A stretch of DNA of 16,029 nt from Cyanobacteria bacterium UBA2566 (GTDB lineage: Bacteria; Cyanobacteriota; Cyanobacteriia; Cyanobacteriales; Desertifilaceae): positions 1 through 16,029 of the forward strand of contig DDLS01000158.1 of NCBI GenBank assembly GCA_002340255.1. Reading direction: 5' to 3'. Positions 1-7,766 of the stretch are shown here, piece after piece. The notes under the pieces were generated by a model. That model saw only the letters and a program-made list of their open reading frames with translations, had not been told where the DNA came from and made no database searches. Position numbers and translations under genes: made by a program. Each line of letters opens with the position of its first letter. Position 1 is the stretch's first letter.

Positions 1-493
1 TCAAAGACTCCTCCTTTCCCACTGTTCCCGGTAACAGCCGAATCACCCCATTAACGATCGCCAATGCCGGAATCTCGCCTCCTGTTAGCACAAAATCCCC
101 CAAAGATACCTCACGAGTCACCAAACTTAACACCCGCTCATCTACCCCTTCATAATGGCCGCAAATAATCGCCAACTGGTCATACTTCCTCGCCCAAGTT
201 TTAAACAATTCCTGTTCTAGAGGCTCTCCCTGGGGAGTCATCAACAGCACCTCACGATGATTCCTCAGCGGTAAAGATTCCACCGCTGCAAAAATAGGTT
301 CTGGCTTAATCACCATTCCTACCCCCCCCCCATAAGGTTCATCATCTACCTTATGGTGCTTATCAGTGGTAAAATCGCGGGGGTTGGTCAAATAAACCTG
401 AGCAATGTTTTTGGCAAGAGCCTTGCCCAACAATCCTGAACTCAGGGGGGACGAGAAAAAATCAGGAAACAATGTAATGAGATCGAATCGCAA
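1..493 (-). CDS. trmD: tRNA (guanine(37)-N1)-methyltransferase TrmD, 3' end outside window
   Basis: Methylates N1 of G37 next to the anticodon of a subset of tRNAs using S-adenosylmethionine, which limits +1 frameshifting; a cytoplasmic SPOUT-class (trefoil knot) enzyme. About 164 residues are visible of a family length near 230-255, and the frame is still open at the window's left edge, so the C-terminal domain is missing only because of the cut. Seen: an N-terminus reading MRFDLITLFPDFF, the glycine motif PYGGGVGMV at residues 53-61, ICGHYEGVDER, and the knot motif LTGGEIPALAIVNG near residues 136-149. The start is TTG at 493-491, preceded by GGAG with a 6-nt spacer; no ATG fits the family N-terminus. 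The three glycines of PYGGG are encoded inside a run of ten G (322-331). It is divergent from cphB. Family identification is very secure. Confidence 0.94.
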   Translation of the reverse strand, partial: MRFDLITLFPDFFSSPLSSGLLGKALAKNIAQVYLTNPRDFTTDKHHKVDDEPYGGGVGMVIKPEPIFAAVESLPLRNHREVLLMTPQGEPLEQELFKTWARKYDQLAIICGHYEGVDERVLSLVTREVSLGDFVLTGGEIPALAIVNGVIRLLPGTVGKEESL

Positions 494-710
494 GAGTGAC
501 TCCTATTCAACTGAACTAGCATCACAGAGAGCGGATTTCCCTGTGATTAGATTATCTATTGGCCATTAAGCTATAGCATAGAAGATACCTGAAATCCCAG
601 AGGTTGAAGGTCTTCAGGGTTGAATGGCTCAACCCATTGCTAGTCCCTTGTTGACCGTTTCAGAAGAGAATCCTTTTTTAAAATGTCTCTTCTAATCCCC
701 ATAAGTCACC

Positions 711-1595
711 ATGATGTGTAAAGTCAGTTCCATGTTAAAGTTTCAATCCCAACCCCAATCGCCACAGGCTCCTCGATCGACCAAAACCTCAATCATGATC
801 ATTGGCGGTGCAGAGGACAAAATTCATGGTCGAGAAATTCTGCAAACCTTTTTTAACCGCTCTGGGGGGAAAGAGTCCAAACTAGGGATTATCCCCTCAG
901 CCTCTCGCGAACCCTTATTGGTGGGCGATCGCTACCGCACCATTTTTACAGATATGGGTGCTAAAGATATCATGGTCTTTGACATTCGAGACCGGGAAAG
1001 TGCCAGTGCCTCCCAATGGCAAACGTTCCTCGAAGAGTGTACCGGAGTCTTCATGACTGGAGGAGATCAACTGCGGTTATGTGGACTTCTGGCCGATACT
1101 CCAGTGATGGAAACCGTGCGTAAAAAGGCCCAAGCCGGTCAAATTACCCTAGCTGGAACAAGCGCTGGGGCCGCTGTTATGGGAGAATATATGATTGCTG
1201 GTGGTGGCAGTGGTGAATCCCCCAATCGTTCCCTGGTTGATGTAACGACGGGGTTGGCGATCGTGCCCGAACTGCTCGTCGATCAACATTTCCATAACCG
1301 TAATCGTATGGCTCGACTAATCAGTGCCATATCTGCTTACTCAGACCGTATCGGCATCGGTATAGACGAAGATACCTGCGCGATCGTTGAAGGGGATGGA
1401 CTCTTATCTGTCATTGGCAAAGGCACCGTCACCATCGTCGATCCTGGAAATCTCCTCTTCAACAATGAACACATCGTTGGTGCAACCGATCCCCTAAGTA
1501 TCTGCAACCTCAAGGTTCATATCCTTTGCCATGGAGGACACTACAATATGCACTCAAGAGAAATCATTATCGATCCCGGCCAAACCGGAAACTGA
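711..1595 (+). CDS. cphB: Cyanophycinase
   Basis: Exopeptidase-type serine hydrolase of the peptidase S51 family that cuts cyanophycin (multi-L-arginyl-poly-L-aspartate) into beta-Asp-Arg dipeptides, releasing stored nitrogen in the cytoplasm. Seen: IIGGAEDKIHGREIL at the start of the conserved fold, IIPSASREPL, FMTGGDQLRLCGLL, and the nucleophile motif GTSAGAA with Ser151. His193 (in DQHFHNRNR) and Glu220 (in GIDEDTC) keep the same spacing from the Ser as the Ser132/His174/Glu201 triad known from Synechocystis CphB. Three ATGs (711, 714, 732) are possible and none has a clear ribosome site; the 19-20 extra residues before the conserved fold are Gln/Ser/Pro-rich, so 732 cannot be excluded. 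cphA follows in the same direction 184 bp downstream, the common cyanobacterial arrangement. Confidence 0.97.
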   Translation: MMCKVSSMLKFQSQPQSPQAPRSTKTSIMIIGGAEDKIHGREILQTFFNRSGGKESKLGIIPSASREPLLVGDRYRTIFTDMGAKDIMVFDIRDRESASASQWQTFLEECTGVFMTGGDQLRLCGLLADTPVMETVRKKAQAGQITLAGTSAGAAVMGEYMIAGGGSGESPNRSLVDVTTGLAIVPELLVDQHFHNRNRMARLISAISAYSDRIGIGIDEDTCAIVEGDGLLSVIGKGTVTIVDPGNLLFNNEHIVGATDPLSICNLKVHILCHGGHYNMHSREIIIDPGQTGN

Positions 1596-1618
1596 CCAAT
1601 GTCGAGTTAAATCCCAAG

Positions 1619-1639
1619 AACTGTCCAATGTGAACAGTT
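1619..1639 (+). other. Small hairpin between cphB and cphA
   Basis: AACTGT (1619-1624) and ACAGTT (1634-1639) form a perfect 6-bp stem with a 9-nt loop, starting 23 bp after the cphB stop. The stem is short and is followed by a mixed rather than a T-rich stretch, so it is not a classical intrinsic terminator. It might reduce read-through into cphA or protect the cphB 3' end. The rest of the 184-bp gap shows no clear promoter. Confidence 0.25.
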
Positions 1640-1779
1640 TCTCATCCACTTTACCCTTCATGCTTACCAGAGGGTGGAATCAGGATGTCAAAATCGTTAA
1701 CTAACAACCTGTATCAACCTATCTGCCATAGCAGCTTGCCGTCCTTAGCATCCCTAGCATTGCGCGATCCATCTGCCCC

Positions 1780-4404
1780 ATGAAAATCCTCAGAACCCTA
1801 ACCTTACGTGGCCCAAATTACTGGAGTATTCGCCGAACCAAATTGGTGATCCTACGCCTAAACTTAGAAGATCTAGCCGAAAGACCCTCGAATACAATTC
1901 CCGGTTTCTATGAAGGTCTCACCCAAGCTTTACCCAGTTTAGTTGAACACTATTGTGCCCCAGGATATCGGGGAGGATTCCTACAAAGAGTTCAAGAAGG
2001 CACATACATGGGCCATATTGTTGAGCATGTTGCCCTAGAACTGCAAACCCTGGCCGGAATGAGCGTTGGCTTTGGTCGAACTCGTGAAACTGCTGATTCA
2101 GGTGTGTATCAAGTCGTCTTTGCATACTTGGATGAAAAAGCAGGTCGATATGCAGGGAGAGCGGCTGTCCGACTGTGCCAAAGCATTGTCGAGACGGGCA
2201 GTTATCCCCTCTCGGAATTAGAACAAGATTTACAAGACTTACGAGAACTTTGGGCAGATGCAGCCCTGGGTCCCTCTACCGATGTTTTAGTCAAAGAAGC
2301 CACAGCCCGTGATATCCCTTGGATGCAACTGAGTGCCCGATTTATGATCCAATTGGGCTATGGGGTATACCAAAAACGAATTCAAGCCACCCTCAGTAAT
2401 AGAACTGGCATTCTGGGTGTAGAACTGGCCTGTGACAAAGAAGGAACTAAAAAGATTCTTCGGGATTCGGGTATTCCCGTTCCTAGAGGGACTGTAATTG
2501 AATACCTTGATGAACTCGAAGATGCTATTGATGAAGTCGGCGGCTATCCTCTTGTTATTAAACCCCTTGATGGTAACCATGGCCGCGGAATTACCATCAA
2601 TGTCAAATCGTTTGAGGAAGCAGAATTAGCCTACGATGATGCCAGTTCTGCATCTAAAACCCGTCGAGTCATTGTAGAACGCTATTATGAAGGCAACGAT
2701 CATCGAGTTCTCGCGATCAATGGTAAAGTGATCGCGGTTGCTGAACGAGTGCCAGCCCATGTGGTTGGAGATGGAAAATCTACCATTGCTGAGTTAATTG
2801 AAGAAACGAACCGTGACCCCAGGCGAGGACAAGGGCATGACAATGTTCTGACTCGAATTGAAATAGACCGAAATAGTATGAACTTGCTAGATCGGCAAGG
2901 CTATACCCTCGATAGTGTGCCCAAAAAAGATGAAAGGTGTATGCTTCGGGCAACGGCTAACCTGAGTACGGGGGGGATTGCTATTGACCGAACGGATGAA
3001 ATGCATCCCGAAAATATTTGGTTAGCTGAACGGGTGGTGAAAACTATTGGCTTGGATATTGCCGGAATTGATATCGTGACTTCTGATATTAGCCGCCCTT
3101 TGCGAGAAACGGATGGTGTGATTGTAGAAGTTAATGCAGCTCCTGGCTTTAGGATGCACGCAGCTCCGAGTTATGGGCTTCCCCGGAATATTGCTGCACC
3201 AGTGATGGATATGCTGTTTCCTCCGGGCACGCCATCGCGCGTGCCTATTTTGGCGCTAACGGGGACTAATGGCAAAACAACAACCACTCGCCTCACAGCC
3301 CATATCATGAAACAAACGGGCAAAGTGGTCGGATATACGACTACAGATGGCACGTACATTGGGGATTATTTAGCAGAGCCAGGGGATAATACGGGGCCGC
3401 AAAGTGCCGAATTAATTCTAAAAGACCCGACGGTAGAAATTGCTGTGCTAGAAACAGCTCGCGGTGGCATTTTGCGTAGTGGATTGGCCTTTGATAGCTC
3501 GGATGTGGGCGTAGTCTTAAATGTGGCGGCTGACCATTTAGGACTAGGAGATATTAATACCATTGAACAAATGGCTCAAGTGAAAGCTGTGGTAGCCGAA
3601 ACCGTTAAACCCGATGGTTATGCTGTTCTTAATGCTGACGATCCTCTGGTTTGTGCCATGGTAGAACGCTTAAAATGCAATATTGCCTATTTTTCTATGG
3701 AATCGGATAACCAGGTGGTTAAACGGCATACGGCTCAAGGGGGTATGGCGGCAATTTATGACAAGGGTGACTTACTGATCCTGAAAGGGGAATGGAAAAT
3801 GAGGATTAGTAAAGCGGTAGATATTCCAATGACGATGAAGGGAATGGCTCCATTCATGATTGCGAATGCTTTAGCGGCAAGTTTAGCCGCGTTTGTCTAT
3901 GGAGTGAGTCTTGAGAATATTCGAGCAGCGTTGGAGACGTTTGAGGCTTCATCGAGCCAAACCCCAGGACGGATGAATTTATTCGAGCTTGGTGATTATA
4001 GTGCTTTGATCGATTATGCCCATAATCCCCACAGTTATAAGGCGTTAGGGCAATTTGTGAAAAACTGGCCGGGAGAGCGCATAGGCGTGGTTGGCGGTCC
4101 TGGAGACCGCAGGGATGAGGATTTTATTACCCTTGGGGAGCTGTCGGTGGGTATTTTTGACCGGATTATTGTTAAAGAGGATGACGATACTCGCGGCCGG
4201 TCTCGCGGACATGCGGCTGAGTTAATCGCTAAGGGGATTGAAAAGTGCGATCGCCAATGTCAGTATGAGGTAATTCTCAATGAAACCGATGCCATTAATA
4301 CAGCTTTAGATTCGGCTCCCAAGGAGAGCTTAGTTGTCATTTTGCCGGAGACAGTTTCACGGGCAATTCGCTTAATTGAGAGCCGCCTTCCGTCTAGAAA
4401 TTAG
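1780..4404 (+). CDS. cphA: Cyanophycin synthetase
   Basis: Makes cyanophycin without ribosomes by adding L-Asp to the backbone and L-Arg to each beta-carboxylate at the cost of ATP; forms cytoplasmic granules. The 874 residues match the usual cyanobacterial CphA1 length. Order seen: N-terminal domain (about 1-160, beginning MKILRTLTLRGPNYWSI); ATP-grasp domain (about 200-475) with YPLVIKPLDGNHGRG at 256-270, where Lys261 is the expected nucleotide-binding lysine, and VEVNAAPGFRMH near its end; Mur-ligase-like domain with P-loop GTNGKTTTT from residue 495 and DYAHNP at 745-750, followed by GGPGDRRD. All key motifs are intact and nothing is broken. No Shine-Dalgarno precedes the ATG at 1780, but the N-terminus matches the family exactly. 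The last four bases overlap the stop of the convergent tatA. Confidence 0.98.
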   Translation: MKILRTLTLRGPNYWSIRRTKLVILRLNLEDLAERPSNTIPGFYEGLTQALPSLVEHYCAPGYRGGFLQRVQEGTYMGHIVEHVALELQTLAGMSVGFGRTRETADSGVYQVVFAYLDEKAGRYAGRAAVRLCQSIVETGSYPLSELEQDLQDLRELWADAALGPSTDVLVKEATARDIPWMQLSARFMIQLGYGVYQKRIQATLSNRTGILGVELACDKEGTKKILRDSGIPVPRGTVIEYLDELEDAIDEVGGYPLVIKPLDGNHGRGITINVKSFEEAELAYDDASSASKTRRVIVERYYEGNDHRVLAINGKVIAVAERVPAHVVGDGKSTIAELIEETNRDPRRGQGHDNVLTRIEIDRNSMNLLDRQGYTLDSVPKKDERCMLRATANLSTGGIAIDRTDEMHPENIWLAERVVKTIGLDIAGIDIVTSDISRPLRETDGVIVEVNAAPGFRMHAAPSYGLPRNIAAPVMDMLFPPGTPSRVPILALTGTNGKTTTTRLTAHIMKQTGKVVGYTTTDGTYIGDYLAEPGDNTGPQSAELILKDPTVEIAVLETARGGILRSGLAFDSSDVGVVLNVAADHLGLGDINTIEQMAQVKAVVAETVKPDGYAVLNADDPLVCAMVERLKCNIAYFSMESDNQVVKRHTAQGGMAAIYDKGDLLILKGEWKMRISKAVDIPMTMKGMAPFMIANALAASLAAFVYGVSLENIRAALETFEASSSQTPGRMNLFELGDYSALIDYAHNPHSYKALGQFVKNWPGERIGVVGGPGDRRDEDFITLGELSVGIFDRIIVKEDDDTRGRSRGHAAELIAKGIEKCDRQCQYEVILNETDAINTALDSAPKESLVVILPETVSRAIRLIESRLPSRN

Positions 4405-4598
4405 GATTTTGGTGAGTCCGAAGGGTTGGCTTCTGAAGTGAAGTCAACCTCTGACTCTGACTCACTGTTCATTTCTGCTTTAAATCCACGAATGGTTTTG
4501 CCCATAGATCTACCCATTTCGGGGATTTTTTTAGGCCCAAAAATGAGCAGAGCAACCACAGCAATAATGCCAATTTCTGGTAATCCGAGACCAAACAT
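4401..4598 (-). CDS. tatA: Twin-arginine translocase subunit TatA/E family
   Basis: Small membrane protein of the Tat pathway, which moves folded proteins across the thylakoid and plasma membranes; TatA oligomers form the passage. The 65 residues show the classic layout: a short N-terminus, one membrane helix (about residues 6-20, PEIGIIAVVALLIFG), the FGPKKIPEMG hinge, an amphipathic helix (GRSMGKTIRGFKAEM), and an acidic, Ser-rich tail. The tail is short. Cyanobacterial TatA and TatB are hard to separate by sequence; the FGPKK hinge and brevity favour TatA. It is transcribed toward cphA, and its TAA (4403-4401) lies inside a 4-base overlap with the cphA TAG. No other Tat gene is in the window, so it is probably a lone locus. 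No strong ribosome site is visible before the ATG. Confidence 0.9.
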   Translation of the reverse strand: MFGLGLPEIGIIAVVALLIFGPKKIPEMGRSMGKTIRGFKAEMNSESESEVDFTSEANPSDSPKS

Positions 4599-4656
4599 AG
4601 GGGTTCCCTGAGCTATAGAGTGAAGGGTTGCTGCTGCCTACCCTAGGGAGAGGGTT

Positions 4657-4684
4657 TTGGCGAGATCAAGCAACCTGGTATACT
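4657..4684 (+). promoter_or_regulatory. Extended -10 promoter of pcyA
   Basis: TATACT (4679-4684) differs from the TATAAT consensus at one base and is preceded by TG at 4676-4677, giving the extended -10 pattern TGnTATACT. A weak -35-like TTGGCG lies at 4657-4662, 16 bp upstream. Initiation would fall near 4691, leaving a leader of about 60 nt before the likely pcyA ATG at 4753. Read by eye from the sequence only. Confidence 0.5.
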
Positions 4685-4752
4685 GATATGCTTAAAGGTT
4701 AGCATCCTTTGGAAGTCCCTTGCTGATGTCTTGAATGGGTGAAGGTCTGGTT

Positions 4753-5502
4753 ATGTCACGAGTGGTATTGAGAGAGCAACAACATCCCCTAATTCGGCAG
4801 TTGGCCGATACTCTAGAGCAGGTTTGGAAAACTTATCTAGAGCTGGAACCCTATGATTTGCCTGGAGAGTTAGGTTATGTGGAGGGACGACTAGAGGGGG
4901 AGAAGCTAACGATTGAAAATAAATGTTATCAAACGCCTCAGTTTCGGAAGATTCATCTGGAGTTGGCAAAGCTAGGCAAGGGTTTGGATATTCTCCATTG
5001 TGTGATGTTTCCGCGACCGAATTATAATTTGCCCATGTTTGGTTGCGATTTAGTGGCGGGCAAGGGACAGATTAGTGCGGCGATCGCCGATTTGTCTCCA
5101 GTGAATCCTAACCGCACCTTGCCAGAATCCTATTATCGAGCGCTGCAATCTTTACCTAAACCAGAATTTGCCCAATATCGACAGCTCCCCCCTTGGGCAG
5201 ATATTTTTTCCGAGTTTTGTTTGTTTATTCGCCCGGAAAATGAAGCGGAAGAAGTTCATTTTGTCGAACGGGTAGAGGCGTTTATGAAAATTCATTGTGC
5301 CCAAGCTGCCGCCGCGCAACCAGTTTCAGCCGGAGAACAGAAGACTATTTTGGCCGGTCAACGCTATTACTGTACCCAACAACAACAAAATGATAAAACT
5401 CGCCGAGTTTTAGAAAAAGCGTTTGGCCGCGAATGGGCAGATAATTATATGAATAAAGTGCTATTTGATTACGTTGAAAGCCCGGAAGATTGTGTAGTTT
5501 AA
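4753..5502 (+). CDS. pcyA: Phycocyanobilin:ferredoxin oxidoreductase
   Basis: Reduces biliverdin IXalpha by four electrons from ferredoxin to 3Z-phycocyanobilin, the chromophore of phycocyanin, allophycocyanin and many cyanobacterial phytochromes. The protein aligns by eye along its whole length with known PcyA: LGYVEGRLEGEKL, CYQTPQFRKIHLELAKLGKGLD, HCVMFP, FGCDLVAG, LPPWADIFSEFCLFIRP, and QQQNDKTRRVLEKAFG near the end. The catalytic Glu, His and Asp (HLE, ILHC, GCD) are all present: residues 70, 82 and 99 from the ATG at 4753, or 76, 88 and 105 from an in-frame ATG at 4735. The 4753 start is preferred because GAAGG lies 7 nt before it, while 4735 has no ribosome site. It points toward the phosphatase gene, with only 15 bp between the two stops. 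Confidence 0.97.
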   Translation: MSRVVLREQQHPLIRQLADTLEQVWKTYLELEPYDLPGELGYVEGRLEGEKLTIENKCYQTPQFRKIHLELAKLGKGLDILHCVMFPRPNYNLPMFGCDLVAGKGQISAAIADLSPVNPNRTLPESYYRALQSLPKPEFAQYRQLPPWADIFSEFCLFIRPENEAEEVHFVERVEAFMKIHCAQAAAAQPVSAGEQKTILAGQRYYCTQQQQNDKTRRVLEKAFGREWADNYMNKVLFDYVESPEDCVV

Positions 5503-5517
5503 ATTGCTTTAAAAAGA

Positions 5518-6036
5518 CTACAATGGGGACTTGAGATAGGCTTGGATTGCCTGAAGTTCAGTTTCTGTGGGAGCGCTACGGCGATGGACTTCCTTGAGGA
5601 ATCGTAGGCTCTCCCAGAGTTCAAGACCTTGGTGGCGACACAGATAAGCAAGGCATACCGTAGGCGATCGCTCTATACCCGCAAAGCAATGGATATAAAG
5701 AGATTTTCCTTCTTCCAGGGTTTGGTGAACCAGCTTAACCGCTTCAGCTAAGTCTTCAGGTTTCAATGGTTCTTGATAGTGACTATCGGGCAAAGGATAG
5801 CACAGACACTGAAATTGGTTCTTAAATTCAGGTTGGATTGCACCTTCTGCCTCTGGACAGAGGGAGAGAATGGCTTCAATCTGTTCTTCTTGTAGACGGA
5901 CATAATGGTTTTTATGGATTGGCAGGGGGCCGATCGCCAATTTTCCAGGTAAAACCCAATGACAACAAAATCGATCTTTACGGTTTGGAGGTTGCCCTGG
6001 GGACTTTTGAGTTAATTTCTTCCAGAATGAAATCAC
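5518..6036 (-). CDS. Dual-specificity-type protein phosphatase
   Basis: A 172-residue Cys-based phosphatase. The signature HCFAGIERS at residues 116-124 fits HCxxGxxR(S/T), with Cys117 as nucleophile and Arg123 for phosphate binding. Asp84 in YPLPDS, 33 residues earlier, sits where the DSP general acid is expected. The N-terminus carries WVLPGKLAIGPLP, like the start of many DSP-fold domains. No signal peptide or membrane segment is visible, so it is probably cytoplasmic. It is convergent with pcyA and divergent from the polysaccharide export pair, 163 bp away. From that position I infer it may dephosphorylate the tyrosine cluster of the neighbouring BY-kinase, the job of Wzb in enterobacteria, but the sequence alone does not show its substrate. 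An unrelated phosphoprotein substrate is equally possible. Confidence 0.87.
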   Translation of the reverse strand: MISFWKKLTQKSPGQPPNRKDRFCCHWVLPGKLAIGPLPIHKNHYVRLQEEQIEAILSLCPEAEGAIQPEFKNQFQCLCYPLPDSHYQEPLKPEDLAEAVKLVHQTLEEGKSLYIHCFAGIERSPTVCLAYLCRHQGLELWESLRFLKEVHRRSAPTETELQAIQAYLKSPL

Positions 6037-6075
6037 GATAGTCAGGAACGATTCAGATCATTACTATAATCAAGG

Positions 6076-6092
6076 GGAGGTAAGAAACCTCC
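6076..6092 (+). other. Hairpin in the phosphatase/export intergenic region
   Basis: GGAGGT (6076-6081) and ACCTCC (6087-6092) make a perfect 6-bp GC-rich stem with a 5-nt loop, in the 163-bp gap between two divergent genes. It lies upstream of the proposed export-gene promoter, so it would fall in the phosphatase 5' leader if that gene starts further right, or act as an operator-like inverted repeat. The GGAGG on the plus strand is not followed by any gene. Confidence 0.3.
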
Positions 6093-6143
6093 GGAATTTC
6101 AGTTGTTAAGGCTGATGTAGTAATCGTCAACCACCAGAAGGTG

Positions 6144-6173
6144 TTGAGTGTTAAACTATATCTCCAATAGTAT
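6144..6173 (+). promoter_or_regulatory. Candidate promoter of the polysaccharide export operon
   Basis: TTGAGT (6144-6149) and TAGTAT (6168-6173) are separated by 18 bp and resemble -35 and -10 elements. Transcription would begin near 6180, about 20 nt before the ATG at 6200. An overlapping TATAGA at 6171 could serve instead. Weak evidence from hexamer similarity only. Confidence 0.3.
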
Positions 6174-6199
6174 AGAGTTGAATTTTAAAAAAAGCATAT

Positions 6200-7696
6200 A
6201 TGGCTAAATTGATAATGGCAAAGGCGATCGCTCAAGAACCAAAACGATTAAGTCCCTTAAAAACAAAGCAGAGAAAAAACATATGGGTAAAATGGATACG
6301 ATCTTCTGGGGCGATCGCCTTGGCTGCTTGTCTCACCTGGAGTAGCTTCCCCGCCCTCGTTTTAGCTCAAAGTCCAGTTGCCCCCGTCCCCACTTCCTTG
6401 CCCGTAGATGAAGGCTATACCCTTGGAGCAGGCGATCGGCTACAAGTTGATATATTTAACGTCCCTGAATATAGCGGCGAATTTTTGATTTTATCTGATG
6501 GCTCCCTCAATTTACCCCTTGTAGGTGCAGTGCAAGTGCAAGGCTTAACTTTTCCTCAAGCATCAGATAAAATAGCTACAGTTATGTCTCGCTATCTGCG
6601 GAACCCCATTGTTACCCTGAGCTTAATTAATGTCCGTCCTGTGAAAGTGGGGATAGCGGGAGAAGTCTATAGTCCTGGCGTATACTCCATGTCCTTAGAT
6701 GGAAATGAAGAAGTTGCTCTGCCAACTGTTACCCGTGTGATTGATTTAGCTGGAGGAATTACTCAAGCAGCGGATATCCGAAGGATTCAAGTCCGTCGCT
6801 CTCGTCCCAGTCAACAAGATAGCGATCAGATCATTACGGTAGATTTGTGGAGGTTATTACAAACTGCCGATCTGAGTCAAGACCTCTTATTAAGAGATGG
6901 CGATAGGATCTTTATTCCTACGGCCGCAGATGTAGATTTACAAGAAAGTAGTATTTTAGCGAATGCCAGCTTTGCCGGTGCGGACTCAGGCCCCTTAAAA
7001 ATTGCAGTCGTCGGTGAAGTAAATCGACCGGGCCCCTATACCATCAACAATAACTCAGAAGAGAATGATGTTACCGTGACTGCTGCCATTCAATCAGCCG
7101 GCGGTATCACAGAACAAGCTGATATTCGCAATATTCAAGTGCGCCGGTTAACCAAATCGGGAAAAGAGCAAATTGTTGATGTTGATTTGTGGAAACTGCT
7201 TCAAGAAGGTGATTTGCGCCAGGATATGCCTCTCCAAGAAGGGGATACTATTGTCATTGGCACAGCGACTGAATTAAGTCCAGATGAAGCCACGGAACTA
7301 GCTTCAACCAGCTTTTCCCCACAAGTAATTAACGTTAATATTGTCGGAGAAGTTATCAGACCGGGCAGGGTAGAAATACTCCCCAATACCCCCTTAGCCC
7401 AGGCTTTATTAGCGGCAGGAGGATTCAATAACAATGCCAGAGAACGTTCAGTGGAATTAATCCGCCTGAATCCCAATGGGACCGTCAGCAAGCGAGAAGT
7501 CTCCATTGACTTTAGCCGAGCGCTAGACGAAGGGAATAATCCAGCCTTGCGTAATAACGATACAATTGTTGTATCCCCATCCCGTGTAGCTGAATTGGGC
7601 AATGCTGTAAGTCCAGTCTTTAATGTCTTAGGAACCGTAGGCGGAATCTTTTCGATTCCCAGAACGGTGTATCGTTTATTTGATGATTTATTTTAA
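6200..7696 (+). CDS. Polysaccharide export protein (Wza-like, poly_export plus SLBB modules)
   Basis: Probable channel component carrying exopolysaccharide across the periplasm and outer membrane. The 498 residues begin with a long, basic N-region and a hydrophobic segment (about 37-56) ending LVLAQS, a likely signal-peptidase I site after Ala56. A lipobox-like LAAC at 41-44 lies too early in the hydrophobic stretch to be convincing. The poly_export domain spans about 72-145 (YTLGAGDRLQVDIFNVPEY). Three SLBB-like modules follow, starting near 148 (VKVGIAGEVYSPG), 267 (KIAVVGEVNRPG) and 378 (NVNIVGEVIRPG). Modules 1 and 2 are clearly duplicated: both carry QADIR-x-IQVRR, VDLW-x-LLQ, DLxQD and an EGD/DGD-x-I turn. 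This is one module more than the two of E. coli Wza. The start lacks a good ribosome site. The kinase gene follows 70 bp later. Confidence 0.93.
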   Translation: MAKLIMAKAIAQEPKRLSPLKTKQRKNIWVKWIRSSGAIALAACLTWSSFPALVLAQSPVAPVPTSLPVDEGYTLGAGDRLQVDIFNVPEYSGEFLILSDGSLNLPLVGAVQVQGLTFPQASDKIATVMSRYLRNPIVTLSLINVRPVKVGIAGEVYSPGVYSMSLDGNEEVALPTVTRVIDLAGGITQAADIRRIQVRRSRPSQQDSDQIITVDLWRLLQTADLSQDLLLRDGDRIFIPTAADVDLQESSILANASFAGADSGPLKIAVVGEVNRPGPYTINNNSEENDVTVTAAIQSAGGITEQADIRNIQVRRLTKSGKEQIVDVDLWKLLQEGDLRQDMPLQEGDTIVIGTATELSPDEATELASTSFSPQVINVNIVGEVIRPGRVEILPNTPLAQALLAAGGFNNNARERSVELIRLNPNGTVSKREVSIDFSRALDEGNNPALRNNDTIVVSPSRVAELGNAVSPVFNVLGTVGGIFSIPRTVYRLFDDLF

Positions 7697-7766
7697 TTGA
7701 TAAAATCATGCTCCTCAGCCATCAGTTTTACTGTTACACTGCTGTCAATTGAGAGGTTTTGAATCC

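Noticed and set aside
651..684. TTGACC and TAAAAT as a cphB promoter
   Set aside because: The hexamers look good but are 22 bp apart, too far for a standard promoter.
494..1779. NtcA nitrogen-control box (GTA-N8-TAC) upstream of cphB or cphA
   Set aside because: No GTA-N8-TAC match was found in either upstream gap (494-710, 1596-1779); the one GTA at 1709 lacks TAC at the right spacing.
4426..4611. Plus-strand open frame opposite tatA
   Set aside because: It is the complement of an unmistakable TatA protein and its own product has no recognisable feature.
6320..6333. Lipobox LAAC making the export protein a lipoprotein
   Set aside because: The Cys sits inside the hydrophobic core with only a short stretch before it; the LVLAQS site further on fits signal peptidase I better.
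7683..7709. ATGATTT...AAATCAT as a terminator after the export protein gene
   Set aside because: The stem is 7 bp of mostly A/T with a 13-nt loop and overlaps the stop codon; the kinase gene follows in the same direction and is likely co-transcribed.
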